A DNA stretch of 13,860 nt from WLND01 sp040398845 (GCA_040398845.1 JBBATH010000028.1:1-13860); one strand, 5' to 3'; counted from the first letter of the stretch, positions 1-8,129 are shown. Notes: a model not told the origin generated them from the sequence alone. A program made the numbers and translations.

Positions 1-20
1 AAATGGGGTCAAAATAGGAC

Positions 21-45
21 AAGACCCCCTGAATTAGGGGGTCTT
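21..45 (-). terminator. Intrinsic-terminator-like hairpin behind repeat A
   Basis: The sequence shows a perfect 10-bp inverted repeat (AAGACCCCCT / AGGGGGTCTT) with a 5-nt loop. On the minus strand it lies 13 nt beyond the tRNA-like segment of repeat A and is followed by a T-rich run (TCCTATTTTGA). It would end transcripts coming from hicA-hicB. Its sequence is unrelated to the hairpins at the same relative place in copies C and D. Confidence 0.7.
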
Positions 46-58
46 GAACCTTACTGTC

Positions 59-192
59 GTAGCGGGGAGAAACTGAGGATGCACGATCTTTGGGTTGCGA
101 GCCCTGCGAGTTACCCTCACAAACGGCCACTTTTGCACCCCCCTCTGCACCCCCCTGGGGGTGCAAGCCTGCACCCCCCTCGCACACTTTCG
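59..192 (-). repeat. Composite repeat A: tRNA-fMet-like segment plus C-rich block
   Basis: Positions 59-115 read on the minus strand align without gaps over 57 nt to the 3' part of an actinobacterial initiator tRNA as I recall it. Shared blocks are GGTA, CTCGC, GGGCTC, AACCCA and the terminal TCCCCGCTAC. Anticodon-stem pairing and the T-arm are degraded, so it is not a functional tRNA. Positions 116-192 are a 77-nt block with three copies of a 12-mer (GAGGGGGGTGCA on the minus strand) and one inverted copy that forms a 9-bp hairpin. The block ends 6 nt before the hicB stop. Copy C differs at only about two positions in this block. Confidence 0.85.
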
Positions 193-198
193 TGAGCA

Positions 199-555
199 TC
201 AGGCTTCGACCAGGCCGAGCTGCTTGATGACATAGGTGTTCATCGACTCGTGGCGCTCAGCCGCCTCGAGTGCGACCTTCTTATGCAGGTCGGGTCCAAG
301 GCGAAGGTTGAACTTCCCCGAGAACGTCCGCTCATCCCAGGGAGATGGAATCTCCTCACCCTCAGCAAGCATGTCCTGCAGAACCTCCTCCACAAGCGAC
401 GTCAAACCATCCAAGGCACCCTCGCGTGAATCGGCGATCCAGGACAGCGACGGGAACTCGACGACGGTCGCGATGAACTCCGCATCTTTGACCGACCACG
501 CGAGTCGATAGGTGTAGTGATCTGCCGATGGCAGCGCCTTGCGCCTAGTCGCCAT
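199..555 (-). CDS. hicB: HicB-family antitoxin
   Basis: This 118-residue protein has the two-part HicB layout. Residues about 15-70 form the degenerate RNase-H-like HicB fold (YRLAWSVKDAEFIATVVEFP, then the helix beginning REGALDGLTSLVEEVL and the IPSP motif). Residues about 80-115 form a ribbon-helix-helix DNA-binding segment (FNLRLGPDLHKKVALEA). It should neutralise the HicA RNase and repress the operon. Its ATG overlaps the last 11 nt of hicA (shared ATGGCGACTAG), which implies translational coupling with toxin first and antitoxin second, the usual hicAB order. The stop lies 6 nt from composite repeat A. Family assignment is firm from the visible motifs. Confidence 0.88.
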   Translation of the reverse strand: MATRRKALPSADHYTYRLAWSVKDAEFIATVVEFPSLSWIADSREGALDGLTSLVEEVLQDMLAEGEEIPSPWDERTFSGKFNLRLGPDLHKKVALEAAERHESMNTYVIKQLGLVEA

Positions 556-790
556 TGGACTCCTCCAACTTCCTGATCGCCGCCAGAACCTGTCGGACCC
601 GGTACTCCTTGGCCTTGCCGTGATCGTTCTGAATGTTCACGCGCGGGTCACCGGCCCACGGTGTCTTGAACACCGCATGGGACGACCCGCTGCTTCGCGC
701 CTGCCCGAAGTAGTGCTCGCACACTTTGAACAGGTCCACGTACCTCACGTTCCTTGGATTGCGGCGCATCGCGTCGACAACTTTGACCAC
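545..790 (-). CDS. hicA: HicA-like mRNA interferase toxin
   Basis: This small basic protein carries the HicA signature GSSHAVFK, whose histidine is the expected catalytic residue. A strand (RVNIQND) and a terminal helix (YRVRQVLAAIRKLEE) follow, and HicB sits directly downstream. HicA toxins cleave mRNA through a dsRNA-binding-like fold. The start is uncertain. GTG at 790 has GGAG 9 nt upstream. TTG at 799 lies 6 nt after a TACTAT -10-like hexamer and would be leaderless, as in other TA operons here. ATG at 769 is also in frame but has a poorer upstream signal. The conserved core is unaffected by the choice. The N-terminal stretch before the GSSH motif is somewhat longer than in minimal HicA proteins. 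Confidence 0.8.
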   Translation of the reverse strand: MVKVVDAMRRNPRNVRYVDLFKVCEHYFGQARSSGSSHAVFKTPWAGDPRVNIQNDHGKAKEYRVRQVLAAIRKLEESNGD

Positions 791-806
791 CGGAAGCAAC
801 TCCAAA

Positions 807-838
807 TAGTACTACAGGCGGTACCAGAACGAGTACTC
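807..838. promoter_or_regulatory. Three phased GTAC palindromes, putative HicB operator
   Basis: TAGTACTA (807-814), GGTACC (820-825) and GAGTACTC (831-838) are three perfect palindromes with a GTAC core, and their centres are exactly 12 bp apart. They lie just upstream of hicA. Ribbon-helix-helix repressors such as the HicB C-terminus commonly bind short palindromic half-sites phased about one helical turn apart, so autoregulation is a reasonable inference. A TACTAT -10-like hexamer (811 down to 806) overlaps the first palindrome. Confidence 0.6.
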
Positions 839-949
839 CACTCAGGTTCGACGATCGGGCTGGCCTACACGCGGACCTGAAGTAGGCGCTCTTGCGTTTT
901 ATCGAACCGACCGTCACGCTGGGGAAGCCCTATGCCCAGCGCCCAAACC

Positions 950-1587
950 CTAAACGGCAACGAGTTCGGCGATCTTCTTGGCGATGTCCGACATGGAATC
1001 CTCATCCGTGCTCAAGCCGTTGCGGGAGCCCAGGAGGGGGCTGACGGAGCGAATCTCGTCGTAGGTCACGCCGTGCGCCACAGGAATCAGCAGATCACGA
1101 GACAGGAGTTCCGAGAGTTCTTTCTCGGAAACGCCGCCGCTCTCGATGCGCTTGAGGAGTGCGGGCGTGATCAGGACGAGCCCTATGCGCGTCTTGGCCA
1201 GACCCTTGTCGATTTCCCGCATGAACGGCTGGCCGAGGACGATGTCCTTCTCGCTGAACCAAACGGATACGTCCTCGGCCTCGAGGAGGTTGTGCAATTC
1301 AGTCGCGGTCTCACGCCGATCGTCCCAAGCGTGGCAGAGGAATAGGTCGTAGGACTCGGACCGCGGCCCTACCGCTTCGACCTTGGTGCGGTCTCGATCC
1401 AGCGCCGCAACTTCGTCAGAGGTGTAAGTGACAGGCGAGCTGGCCGGCGACCACCGAGGCCGAGTCGATCGGCCACCACTGCTGCTACCGAAAGACCCAC
1501 CCCCGGTGCGCGACTGGATCGGCGAGGAGTATGACGGGGGCGAGTAGGACGACCAGGAGGAGGACGACCGGTACGACCCCCGTCCAT
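950..1587 (-). CDS. TIR-domain protein with Ser/Gly-rich N-terminus; start not in frame
   Basis: Positions about 1352 down to 953 encode a TIR fold. It has a first strand and box-1-like motif (YDLFLCHAWDD), the VWFSEKDIVLGQPF segment, then MREIDKGLAKTRIGLVLITP, an acidic helix (SEKELSELL) and a terminal helix. TIR domains of bacterial defence proteins hydrolyse NAD+ or make signalling nucleotides; whether this one does is inference. Upstream, about 1353-1580 encode a Ser/Tyr/Gly/Pro-rich linker (SSSSWSSYSPPSYSSP). The frame contains no ATG, GTG or TTG from the linker start to the middle of the TIR domain. The best ATG (1587) is one base out of frame across a run of five G, so the gene may be frameshifted there or start elsewhere. 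It lies downstream of a GNAT fragment and upstream of hicA. Confidence 0.7.
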
Positions 1588-1629
1588 GGACGGGGCAAGC
1601 GGCTGCCCCGCTGGAGGTGCGGTGGCCAT

Positions 1630-1938
1630 GAACGGGTGCTGTGTGCGAACCTCTCGGGGACTTCCCGGCATCGGGAGTGGCTGCGACAACCCGTCTGCCA
1701 GCCAGCCCTGCCGAGTGTAGAAGCGTTGCGCACGCACGTTGTCCTTCAGGACCCACAATCTCGCTTCCCGCCAGCCCTCCGTGCGGAGCGCGTCGACAGC
1801 CGCAGTCATGAGTTCGCCGCCTAGGCCCACGCCCCAGTAGTCGGGATTTAAATACAACGCGGACGCCGTCGACGCGGTTGAACCACACGAATGAGCCAGT
1901 GCTCCACCGACGCGATTCCAGATCGACCCGCCGGACAC
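1630..1938 (-). pseudogene. GNAT-family acetyltransferase, C-terminal fragment
   Basis: The frame encodes the core of a GCN5-related N-acetyltransferase. The acetyl-CoA-binding motif A region reads ALYLNPDYWGVGLGGELM, and motif B reads LWVLKDNVRAQRFYTRQGW. It then ends in a typical GNAT tail (MPGSPREVRTQ). The N-terminal third expected of a roughly 160-170-residue enzyme is missing, and no stop follows the tail; the frame runs on out of register beneath the TIR gene. I read it as a 5'-truncated remnant whose 3' end merged into the TIR locus. Substrate cannot be inferred. Confidence 0.65.
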
Positions 1939-1970
1939 GCCACCCGCCGCTGATCCGCCCCTCGCAGCAT

Positions 1971-2000
1971 GAACCGGTGGTCAGCGCTGGCCACCGGTTC
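1971..2000. repeat. Perfect 10-bp inverted repeat at the GNAT breakpoint
   Basis: GAACCGGTGG and CCACCGGTTC flank a 10-nt spacer. The hairpin lies just upstream, in the minus-strand sense, of where the GNAT fragment loses its N-terminus. It could be a terminator or a scar of the rearrangement. No T-run follows on the minus strand. Confidence 0.5.
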
Positions 2001-2051
2001 ACCCGAGCGCGAATCCGAATCGGACCCTGAGAGGGGGCTCACCGTGCCGAT

Positions 2052-2090
2052 ACTGCATCCCTTGGGGTGCATGGTGCACCGGGTCGCACT
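2052..2090. repeat. Degenerate copy of the C-rich block
   Basis: The stretch CATCCCTTGGGGTGCA, followed by TGGTGCACCGGG and TCGCACTC, resembles the distal part of the C-rich block in copy B (CACTCCCCTTGGGGTGCA). It has the same orientation but lacks an adjacent tRNA-like segment. The remaining sequence between 2003 and 2165 holds no gene that I can support. Confidence 0.4.
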
Positions 2091-2165
2091 CCCAGGGGGT
2101 GCAGGGACGCCGAAGCCGCGAAAGTGGGTGGAGAACTCTTGGAAATGCGTCTCCGCCGACAAATT

Positions 2166-2210
2166 ATTCGGGCCGGAAACCGTTGGTATTTAACGCTTTC
2201 CGGCCCGAAT
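2166..2210 (-). terminator. Hairpin preceding repeat D
   Basis: There are perfect 14-bp arms, ATTCGGGCCGGAAA and TTTCCGGCCCGAAT, with a 17-nt loop. It sits 4 nt from the tRNA-like segment of copy D, the same relative place as the hairpins of A, B, C and E, but with its own sequence. The minus strand continues AATTTGTC, a weak T-tract. Confidence 0.6.
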
Positions 2211-2214
2211 CTTA

Positions 2215-2308
2215 GTAGCGGGGAGAAACCGATGATGCACGACCATCGGGTTGCGCGCTCGGCGAGATCCCTTCGCGAAACGTCATCTCTGCACCCCCCG
2301 TTGCACCT
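2215..2308 (-). repeat. Composite repeat D, truncated
   Basis: Positions 2215-2271 are another 57-nt tRNA-fMet-like segment, beginning GTAGCGGGGAGAAACC on the plus strand and containing GGGTTGCG. The C-rich block follows only to about 2308 (TCTGCACCCCCCGTTGCACC), where IS30 transposase coding sequence takes over. It is the only long copy with no TA gene behind it, so an IS30-linked deletion probably removed the original neighbour. Confidence 0.75.
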
Positions 2309-2310
2309 TC

Positions 2311-2520
2311 TGCGACCCCCACTCGCCATGGCAGCGTGGGTCGAACGAGAACACCAACGGGCTGCTCCGCCAGTACCTTCCCAAGAGCACCGACCTGTCC
2401 GTCTACACCGCAGACGACCTCCTCGCCATCCAGCGAAGCCTCAACGGACGCCCCCGAAAGACCCTCGGCTATAAGATGCCAGAAGAGAAACTAGCCGAGA
2501 TCGTTGCGCTGTCTACTTGG
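2311..2520 (+). pseudogene. IS30-family transposase, C-terminal fragment
   Basis: The frame encodes the hallmark IS30 C-terminal region: CDPHSPWQRGSNENTNGLLR, then QYLPKSTDLSV, and SLNGRPRKTLGYKMPEEKL. This includes the catalytic glutamate region (NENTNG). The DNA-binding domain and first catalytic aspartates are absent, and the upstream frame is repeat D rather than transposase. The fragment ends near 2510 where another reading frame begins. It is a dead remnant of a mobile element. Confidence 0.88.
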
Positions 2521-2678
2521 ATCCGCCCAGTTCCGAGGCCAATGTGGCATACAACCCGAAGACCGGAGCAGTTGCCGTCCGGGCAGTAAACTCGACTCAG
2601 GGCAGCATGTTCCTCGATGAAGTTCTTGGCGAAGCTCCCTACCCGGCGTACTACGCCGCGGCACATCCCACTTCCTGA
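2511..2678 (+). pseudogene. C-terminal remnant of an unidentified protein
   Basis: In a frame different from the IS30 fragment, 2511-2678 encodes about 55 residues with natural composition (VYLDPPSSEANVAYNPKTG, later QGSMFLDEVLGEAPYPAYY) ending in TGA. No start precedes it; it joins IS30 sequence abruptly at about 2505-2515. I do not recognise the family. It looks like the tail of a gene cut by the IS30 insertion or a later deletion. Positions 2679-2788 show no further gene and no clear terminator. Confidence 0.45.
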
Positions 2679-2788
2679 CAGGGATTCCTCTCGGCACAGT
2701 CTCATCCGATGGTTTCCTATCGCGGTCAGCGGGCGGTTGAAATTCTCCCTTAAAATTGAAAGCACGCTGTAGTCGAGCATGGACGGGG

Positions 2789-5700
2789 TTACTGGGTGAA
2801 AACTCCATTCACGCATTGGCCGAAGGCGCCAAATCCGTACGACCAGTTTCCAGCGATGCAGGCAGCTTTCGCGAGGGCAATGAAGCGAGCAGATGCCGAC
2901 GCAAGCACTTGAACATCTGCCTGAGCCTTGCTCACTTGCTTGGTCACGCTCGGCGTAACAACCAGCTGAGCGACCGCGTATTGGCCCAAGCCCGACGTAC
3001 TTGCCGGGGTGACGGTGACAAACCACGAGCCCGGTGACGAGTTCTTGGCAAGTTGGTAAAACTCGGGTACCCGAACGAGCGCTCCTTGGATCGGCGAACT
3101 CACCTGCAGAGTCGCCAACGGACTGGAGGAAAGTGTCGCCCCGGGCGCGTATAGAGCAAGGAAGTAGGAGTCGGCGGTCGGCACATTGTCGGACGTCTGC
3201 CACGCCACACTGAGCCAGCCGTCGGCACCAAGCGTGAGGTCCACGGCTTTAGGAGGCAATGGCAGCGCGCCACCCACCACGTTGAGCGACGTGTTTGCGG
3301 GTGTGGAACTTCCCAGACTGTTGACGGCTGTCAGGGAGAAGTTCCATGTGCCCACGTTGACGACGTTCTCGACCGTGTAGGAGGGAACACTCGTCTGGAC
3401 CGTGAAAGCAGAACCGCTGACTCCGTTTCCGGCCGGTGGAGTGATTTGAACCGCGTAGTTACTCAGGGCAGGCAGGGAGGTAACGGGATTCCACGTCAAA
3501 CTCAGTGTGCCGTTTGCATTCTGAACTGCCTTGAGGCCCGAGGGTGTGACGGGGATTGACGTGCCAAGCGTGACAGAGGTAGTCGTTGCTTGGCCGACTC
3601 CACCCGCATTTACTGCGGCCACGGACACCTGCCACGTCCCGCTCTGAGTCGTGGGAAGCGCGAGGTTCACACCGGAGCCCAAAGCGGAAGCGCTCAAGGT
3701 CTGTGTCGACTGGGTCCCGCTTGGACTGGTGAACGTCAGCACGTACGCAGTAACGGGGGGCGTCGCCGTCGGTGCGGTCCAGTCGGCGAACATGTACAGG
3801 ACGCCAGCGTTCGAGTTCACCGACCCTGCTGGAGCTGCCGTAGCCACCAGATTGCTGACGGCAGGTGGAAGGGAGGAAACCCCGTTTGCGTACGGGAAGA
3901 GATCGACGTTGCTTGAGGCATAAATCCCGTTGCCCGACAGGGCGATCGAGAGAGTGGCCGACGAATACGATCCCGCCAGCGGAATGCTGAGCGCTGTGTT
4001 TCCCGGTTGAATTGTGAGGTCGCACTGGATCCCGGATCCCACGGTGCTGCACTTCTTCACCGAAACTCCGTTGCTTCCACTGGCTCCATTCACCAGCCCG
4101 TTGACGACAGGGGCCAATTGCGCGTTACCCGAGGTCACCCCGGCCAATAGCGTGACCTGCTGGTTGGAGCCAGTTTGATTTACGAGCAGTGCCTGCGCCG
4201 CATTGTTGCCCGCAGGGGTCACGGTTCCTTGCACACTTCCAGTCTGAAGGCTCACTGGACCCGTCGTGACGCCCAACGCACCGGCCATCCAAGCATAGAA
4301 AAGATCGGCACACGTATTTCCAACCGAGGCATTCCCATCGGTACCAGAAGTAAAGGATGTAACAGCGCATTTGTTCAACGGTGCCGTCGATCCAGCGGCA
4401 TAGGGTTGGCCAGTGCCCTGTAGGGACACGACCGGCCACGAGTACTGGTTCTGCTGAGGCTGCGAGGCACATGAGAACTGTTGAGAGGAGTTTGCCGTGC
4501 TCGGCACGGCCTGAGTGACGAAATTCGGGCAGGTAAGGATGTTGGTGCGCTCATTGGAAGTCGTCTCGGACTGATCGAGGTAGTTGTCGCCAATACTGAG
4601 TTGCACCGTCCACGAATTCTGCTGCCCTAGATTCTGGTACCAATTGCTGTTATTCGTCACGCCGCTTGTCGGCATTGTCAGGTAGTAATTCGCGGTCATG
4701 GTGGTCGGGCCGCAGCTCTTGTAGGTGCCATTAATGGGAGTCATGCACAGCTGGTTATTGTTTGAAGCTGATGCGCCGGGCATGACATTTGCCATCGTCA
4801 GGATCGTGCCCGTAGACCCCGGTGGAGCACCGATGACCATGTTCTGCCCAGGGGAAACACCCCACTGCGTGTCAAGGAAGGAACTCGCGGCGAGTGACGC
4901 ACTAGTGAAGGGGTTGTTTCCTGTGCAATTATCTTTCGTAAACCCGAGAGTGGAGCACACATTCGGTGCTGCATTCCAGCTGGTGCTGGTGGAAATGTTG
5001 AACGGTGACGACTCTCCGGTCGTCAAGATGAGATTCGTCGGCGATTGGCCGGCGTTCAACAGCCCAGCTTGGCCGAGGAGCTTGCCAGCAGGGGTGGTCG
5101 TCGTGGCGGCGGGCTGGTTGGCTACCGGCACCAAGTATCCGAGGTTGGCAGTGGTAGCCGGGGCAAACGGCAATCCAAGCCATGTCTCGCCATTAGCGAG
5201 AGAGGTTGATGATGCTGGCCCACTTCCGGGAGTCAGGGAGGTGAGCGGCGGCACGGATGATGAGGCCGACTCCAGTGAAGTTGGATTGTGGGAACCGAAT
5301 CGGGCTATATCCCTCGCCCACACATGCTGAGGCGGGATGATGTAGTTCGAACCGGTACCAGCCTTGGCATCGTCGGCGAGGAGTCCACCGGAAACCTGCG
5401 ACCAGGATGCACCCGCAGACTGCCAGCCAGCGTTGATGGTGTTGAGGGTGCTCTGCACGTTGGCCTTGATTCCATTGCACGACAGATCGCTGTCGCTGGC
5501 ATTGGCTACGGCGTTGGCACAGATGCTCCGCGCGTCGCCCACGGTGGTGATCGAGTTTCCCGCGAGGACTAGTGCTCCGAGTTTCCCACCCTCGGCGGAC
5601 ATGACCTGTCCCAAAGCGAGTTCGGAGTTGAAATACGACACGATGCTCTGCAATTGCGAGTAGTACGTCGAGGTGATTGATCCGACGGGAAAGATTCCCG

Positions 5701-6873
5701 TCGAGTTGGATGTCTGGGTGGTGCTCACGCCAGCGTTTATCGCTGACGCACAGGTGGCGATGAGGCCCGTGGACCCCGTGCTCATGATCTTCGCGAGCGA
5801 GTCGACCTCGGCTTGCAGCTGAACGACCCCACTGGCGAACGCTGGCGTGGTTCCCGCCGTCTGGCCGAATACCTAGGCCCCCAGCGTGTTAGCCGCGGCG
5901 ATAGGCGTCTTGCCGACGAGGTTCTGCCGAATCCAAGCGGGCGAGAGGGCTACCTTGTAATTTCCCGCGATAGCCTGAATATCTGTTACGTAGCCTTGCG
6001 CGGAATCTATCTGCGTGTCGCAGGCGGCTGCACTGGCTGACGCGTTCGCAGAAGTCACTTGATTCTGCACGGCCGTCACCTGAATCTGCAGGCTTGCGAG
6101 CTGCGCCTGTATCTGGCTCAACTGCGCCTCCACAGTGGAGAAGCCTTGAGTGACCTCCTGCGACAGCTCCGTGAGTTCCTTCTGAGTTTGGCTTGGCCCA
6201 AAGATCAAGGAGAATAGCCATTGTGTGGGGGCGGCATAGACGATCCCCGTGAACCCACCCAAGAATCCAGTACCTATCGAGTCCAGCGCTGATGTCGTCG
6301 CCTTGGCAACTGACTCGGCTGCGCTACCCGAACCTCCGCTCCGCGGTGTAGCGGTGACGAATGTGTCTTCCGTTCTCATGGACCTTGGAGCACCAGGAGT
6401 TGAGGCATTAGCTGCAAGGAGCGATCTCCGAGCGATGTTGTAGATCGCGCTCGCTCCGCTAGGGAGGCGTGTCTTCCCAGAACCCACGACCGTCAAGTTG
6501 AAGTGGCCGCTCGTCCATGCGGTTCGCAAATCCTTGATGACACGCCATTGCGCCTTGTAGCTGCCCGTCCCACCCAAATCAACGGGCAAGGACACTTGAC
6601 CATCACGCGTGGAGACCGCCATGCCCAGTTCTTGCCTCGCCTTGCATTTGCCAACTCAAGTACCACGGTGCTGGATCCGAACTGAGCGGGAACGTGCCCG
6701 GAGATTGTGACCCGCGCACCCTCTTTGACGGAGACTCCGCCCCCTCCGGATGTCGACGAGGACGCGACGGCCGCTATCGCGGACGGCGCCGGCAAACCTG
6801 AGAGACCCGCCGCGATCGTCACGGAGAGAATCACGCCACCAGAGACAATGCCAGACTTGCGGCGCAACAACAT
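2789..6873 (-). pseudogene. Large secreted coiled-coil / fibronectin-type III-like protein, disrupted
   Basis: One gene of about 1,360 codons is spread over three open segments. ATG at 6873 has GGAG 7 nt upstream (6881-6884). The product begins with a signal peptide (MLLRRK, then the hydrophobic VILSVTIAAGLSGL and SAIAA). Reading passes into another frame at about 6623-6630 through an apparent 1-nt loss near TGGGCATGG, and then meets an in-frame TAG at 5873-5875. The same frame continues through VFGQTAGTTPAFASGVVQ to the TAA at 2789. About 6200-6040 encode a Gln/Leu-rich coiled coil (STVEAQLSQIQAQLASLQ). About 3870-2960 encode three Ig-like/FnIII-type repeats (for example GLKAVQNANGTLSLTWNP). 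The middle is Ser/Thr/Asn-rich with several cysteines. A surface or extracellular adhesin-like role is inference only. Codon use looks less GC-biased than in the flanking TA genes, suggesting a different origin. Confidence 0.7.
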
Positions 6874-6901
6874 GAATGGTCTCCGTGTCAATTTCGGCTG
6901 A

Positions 6902-7268
6902 TGAACACATTTGCAGACGGCTTAGATCTATAATTACGGGGCTAAAACTTTGCTAGGACGGCCCCGCGCGGAAGCACTGGTCCAACATTTCGAGAAGACG
7001 GCATCAGGCACCAATCGGCTACGCCGCATGTGGAAGCGGCATACGCCGCGGTCGGGGCCGGAGCAGGCGAATCGCCAGGGCCCCGGGCACCGGGATGCGG
7101 CCGGTGATCCCGCCTTGATCCGCGGGCACGCCCGGCTCCAGGGGAGGAGGGCAGGGGCTTGACCCCAAGTCCACGGGCGGATTACCCGGAGAGGAGGGTT
7201 CAGCGAGGGATGTCCCAGCGAACTCGGACACCGCCCGGGCGAGGCGCAAACAGGCCCTGGGATCGCAC
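6902..7268. other. Intergenic region upstream of the large secreted gene
   Basis: The AT-rich stretch at about 6915-6955 (minus strand TTTTAGCCCCGTAATTATAG) is the likely promoter zone of the large gene. The remainder to 7268 is very GC-rich. I find no recognisable protein, RNA gene or repeat in it. Confidence 0.4.
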
Positions 7269-7269
7269 A

Positions 7270-7297
7270 AAGCCCCCCAGATTCCTCTGGGAGGCCT
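7270..7297 (-). terminator. Terminator-like hairpin behind repeat B
   Basis: On the minus strand AAGGCCTCCCAG pairs imperfectly with CTGGGGGGCTT across a short loop, followed by TGTGCG. It lies about 31 nt beyond the tRNA-like segment of copy B and would terminate the RelE-like/HTH operon at 7469-8127. Confidence 0.6.
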
Positions 7298-7328
7298 TGT
7301 TCAAACTGTGCGTGAGCACGTTTGGCTG

Positions 7329-7462
7329 GTAGCGGGCAGACACTGAGGATGCACGATCTTTGGGTTGCGTACCATGCGAGTTACCCTCACAAACAGCCAT
7401 TTCTGCACCCCCTTCCTCACTCCCCTTGGGGTGCAGGCCCGCACCCCCCTCGCACACGTTCG
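7329..7462 (-). repeat. Composite repeat B
   Basis: Positions 7329-7385 are the 57-nt tRNA-fMet-like segment, and 7386-7462 the 77-nt C-rich block. Both have exactly the lengths of copy A. The tRNA-like segment shares long identical runs with A (CACTGAGGATGCACGATC on the plus strand). The C-rich block is more diverged than in A and C (TTCCTCACTCCCCTTGGGG). It ends 6 nt before the stop codon of the downstream antitoxin gene. Confidence 0.85.
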
Positions 7463-7468
7463 ACGACG

Positions 7469-7789
7469 TCAGGCGACTTGGACGGCATCCTTGAGTTTGG
7501 CGGGCACGGTCTCGGGAAACGAGATGACCAGGTGCCGACCCAGTGCGGTCGCGACACGGGCGAGGGTGTCGACACGATTGCCGCTGCCCCCGCCTTCCTC
7601 CAGGCGGGAGATGACCGATTGCGTGGTCCCCATACGCTGTGCGAGCTCGCGCTGGCTCAGGCCGACCTCGGTACGCAGGTCGTAGATCATTCGCGCGAGG
7701 CTGAAGTCCTGCTCGATCACCGAGCGCGTCTCCGCCGGTACTGGCGGGCGCTTGGCCTTTATGTCTTCCCAACGCGAATGGTTCGCCAT
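7469..7789 (-). CDS. HTH (Xre-type) antitoxin of a RelE/HigB-like module
   Basis: The protein has 106 residues from ATG 7789, which is preceded by GAGGAG at 10 nt. A GTG at 7807 would add six residues but overlaps the toxin stop. The helix-turn-helix lies in the centre: VGLSQRELAQRMGTTQSVIS, then RLEEGG. The C-terminal helix and strand (TLARVATALGRHLVISF) are typical of HigA-like antitoxins in reverse-order modules. It should bind the toxin encoded 14 nt upstream and repress their shared promoter. Composite repeat B begins 6 nt after its stop. Confidence 0.87.
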   Translation of the reverse strand: MANHSRWEDIKAKRPPVPAETRSVIEQDFSLARMIYDLRTEVGLSQRELAQRMGTTQSVISRLEEGGGSGNRVDTLARVATALGRHLVISFPETVPAKLKDAVQVA

Positions 7790-7803
7790 TGCTGTTTGTC
7801 TCC

Positions 7804-8127
7804 TCACGGGTTGCTCGTGGCGTCAGCCACGGCCTGTTTGCGTGCTCGTTCGATCTCTGCTTGTTCGTTGCTGCGTTGCTTGCGGAATGTCGTGAGCAGC
7901 ACGATCCGACCGTCCTTGGTGAACCGGTAGGTGATGCGCCGTGCCGTCGGACCCAAGGCAAAGCGCAGTTCGAACAGCCCCTGCCCCAGACTCCGGGAGA
8001 ACGGCATCCGCGCCCGCGAGCCAAGGTCAGCCAGCCGGTCGACCAGCACCACCACTCGGTCATGTTCCTGCTCGCTGAGCGTGGCCAGCCACTCGACGAT
8101 CTCGTCGAGCAACTCGACTTCAGCCAC
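7804..8127 (-). CDS. RelE/HigB-like toxin (phage-derived Gp49-like family)
   Basis: This 107-residue protein has the Gp49-like/RelE-superfamily pattern. An N-terminal helix reads ELLDEIVEWLATLSEQEHDR, followed by VLVDRLADLG. The substrate-facing core reads FELRFALGPTARRITYRF, with a strand (GRIVLLTTFRKQ) and a basic C-terminal helix. Members act as ribosome-dependent mRNA interferases. The start is GTG 8127, three bases from the operator repeats and six bases after a GATGAT hexamer, with no ribosome-binding site. Toxin-first order with the HTH partner directly behind is the HigBA layout. Confidence 0.85.
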   Translation of the reverse strand: MAEVELLDEIVEWLATLSEQEHDRVVVLVDRLADLGSRARMPFSRSLGQGLFELRFALGPTARRITYRFTKDGRIVLLTTFRKQRSNEQAEIERARKQAVADATSNP

Positions 8128-8129
8128 CC

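Noticed and set aside
59..192. Functional tRNA gene on the minus strand
   Set aside because: The anticodon stem and T-arm do not pair properly and no matching 5' acceptor strand is visible. Only the 3' half resembles tRNA-fMet.
116..192. CRISPR array or type III TA antitoxin RNA
   Set aside because: The 12-nt units are too short, not separated by unique spacers, and no ToxN-like toxin or Cas gene follows.
1369..1630. Continuation of the GNAT frame as coding sequence
   Set aside because: Beyond the GNAT tail the frame is Pro/Arg-rich and overlaps the TIR linker, whose own frame reads as natural protein.
4725..5330. 201-codon plus-strand frame inside the large secreted gene
   Set aside because: It is antisense to a continuous Ser/Thr-rich coding frame and shows no recognisable motif.
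5873..5875. Recoded amber codon (for example pyrrolysine) in the large protein
   Set aside because: The same gene also has a frameshift and there is no sign of a recoding system. Simple decay is the plainer reading.
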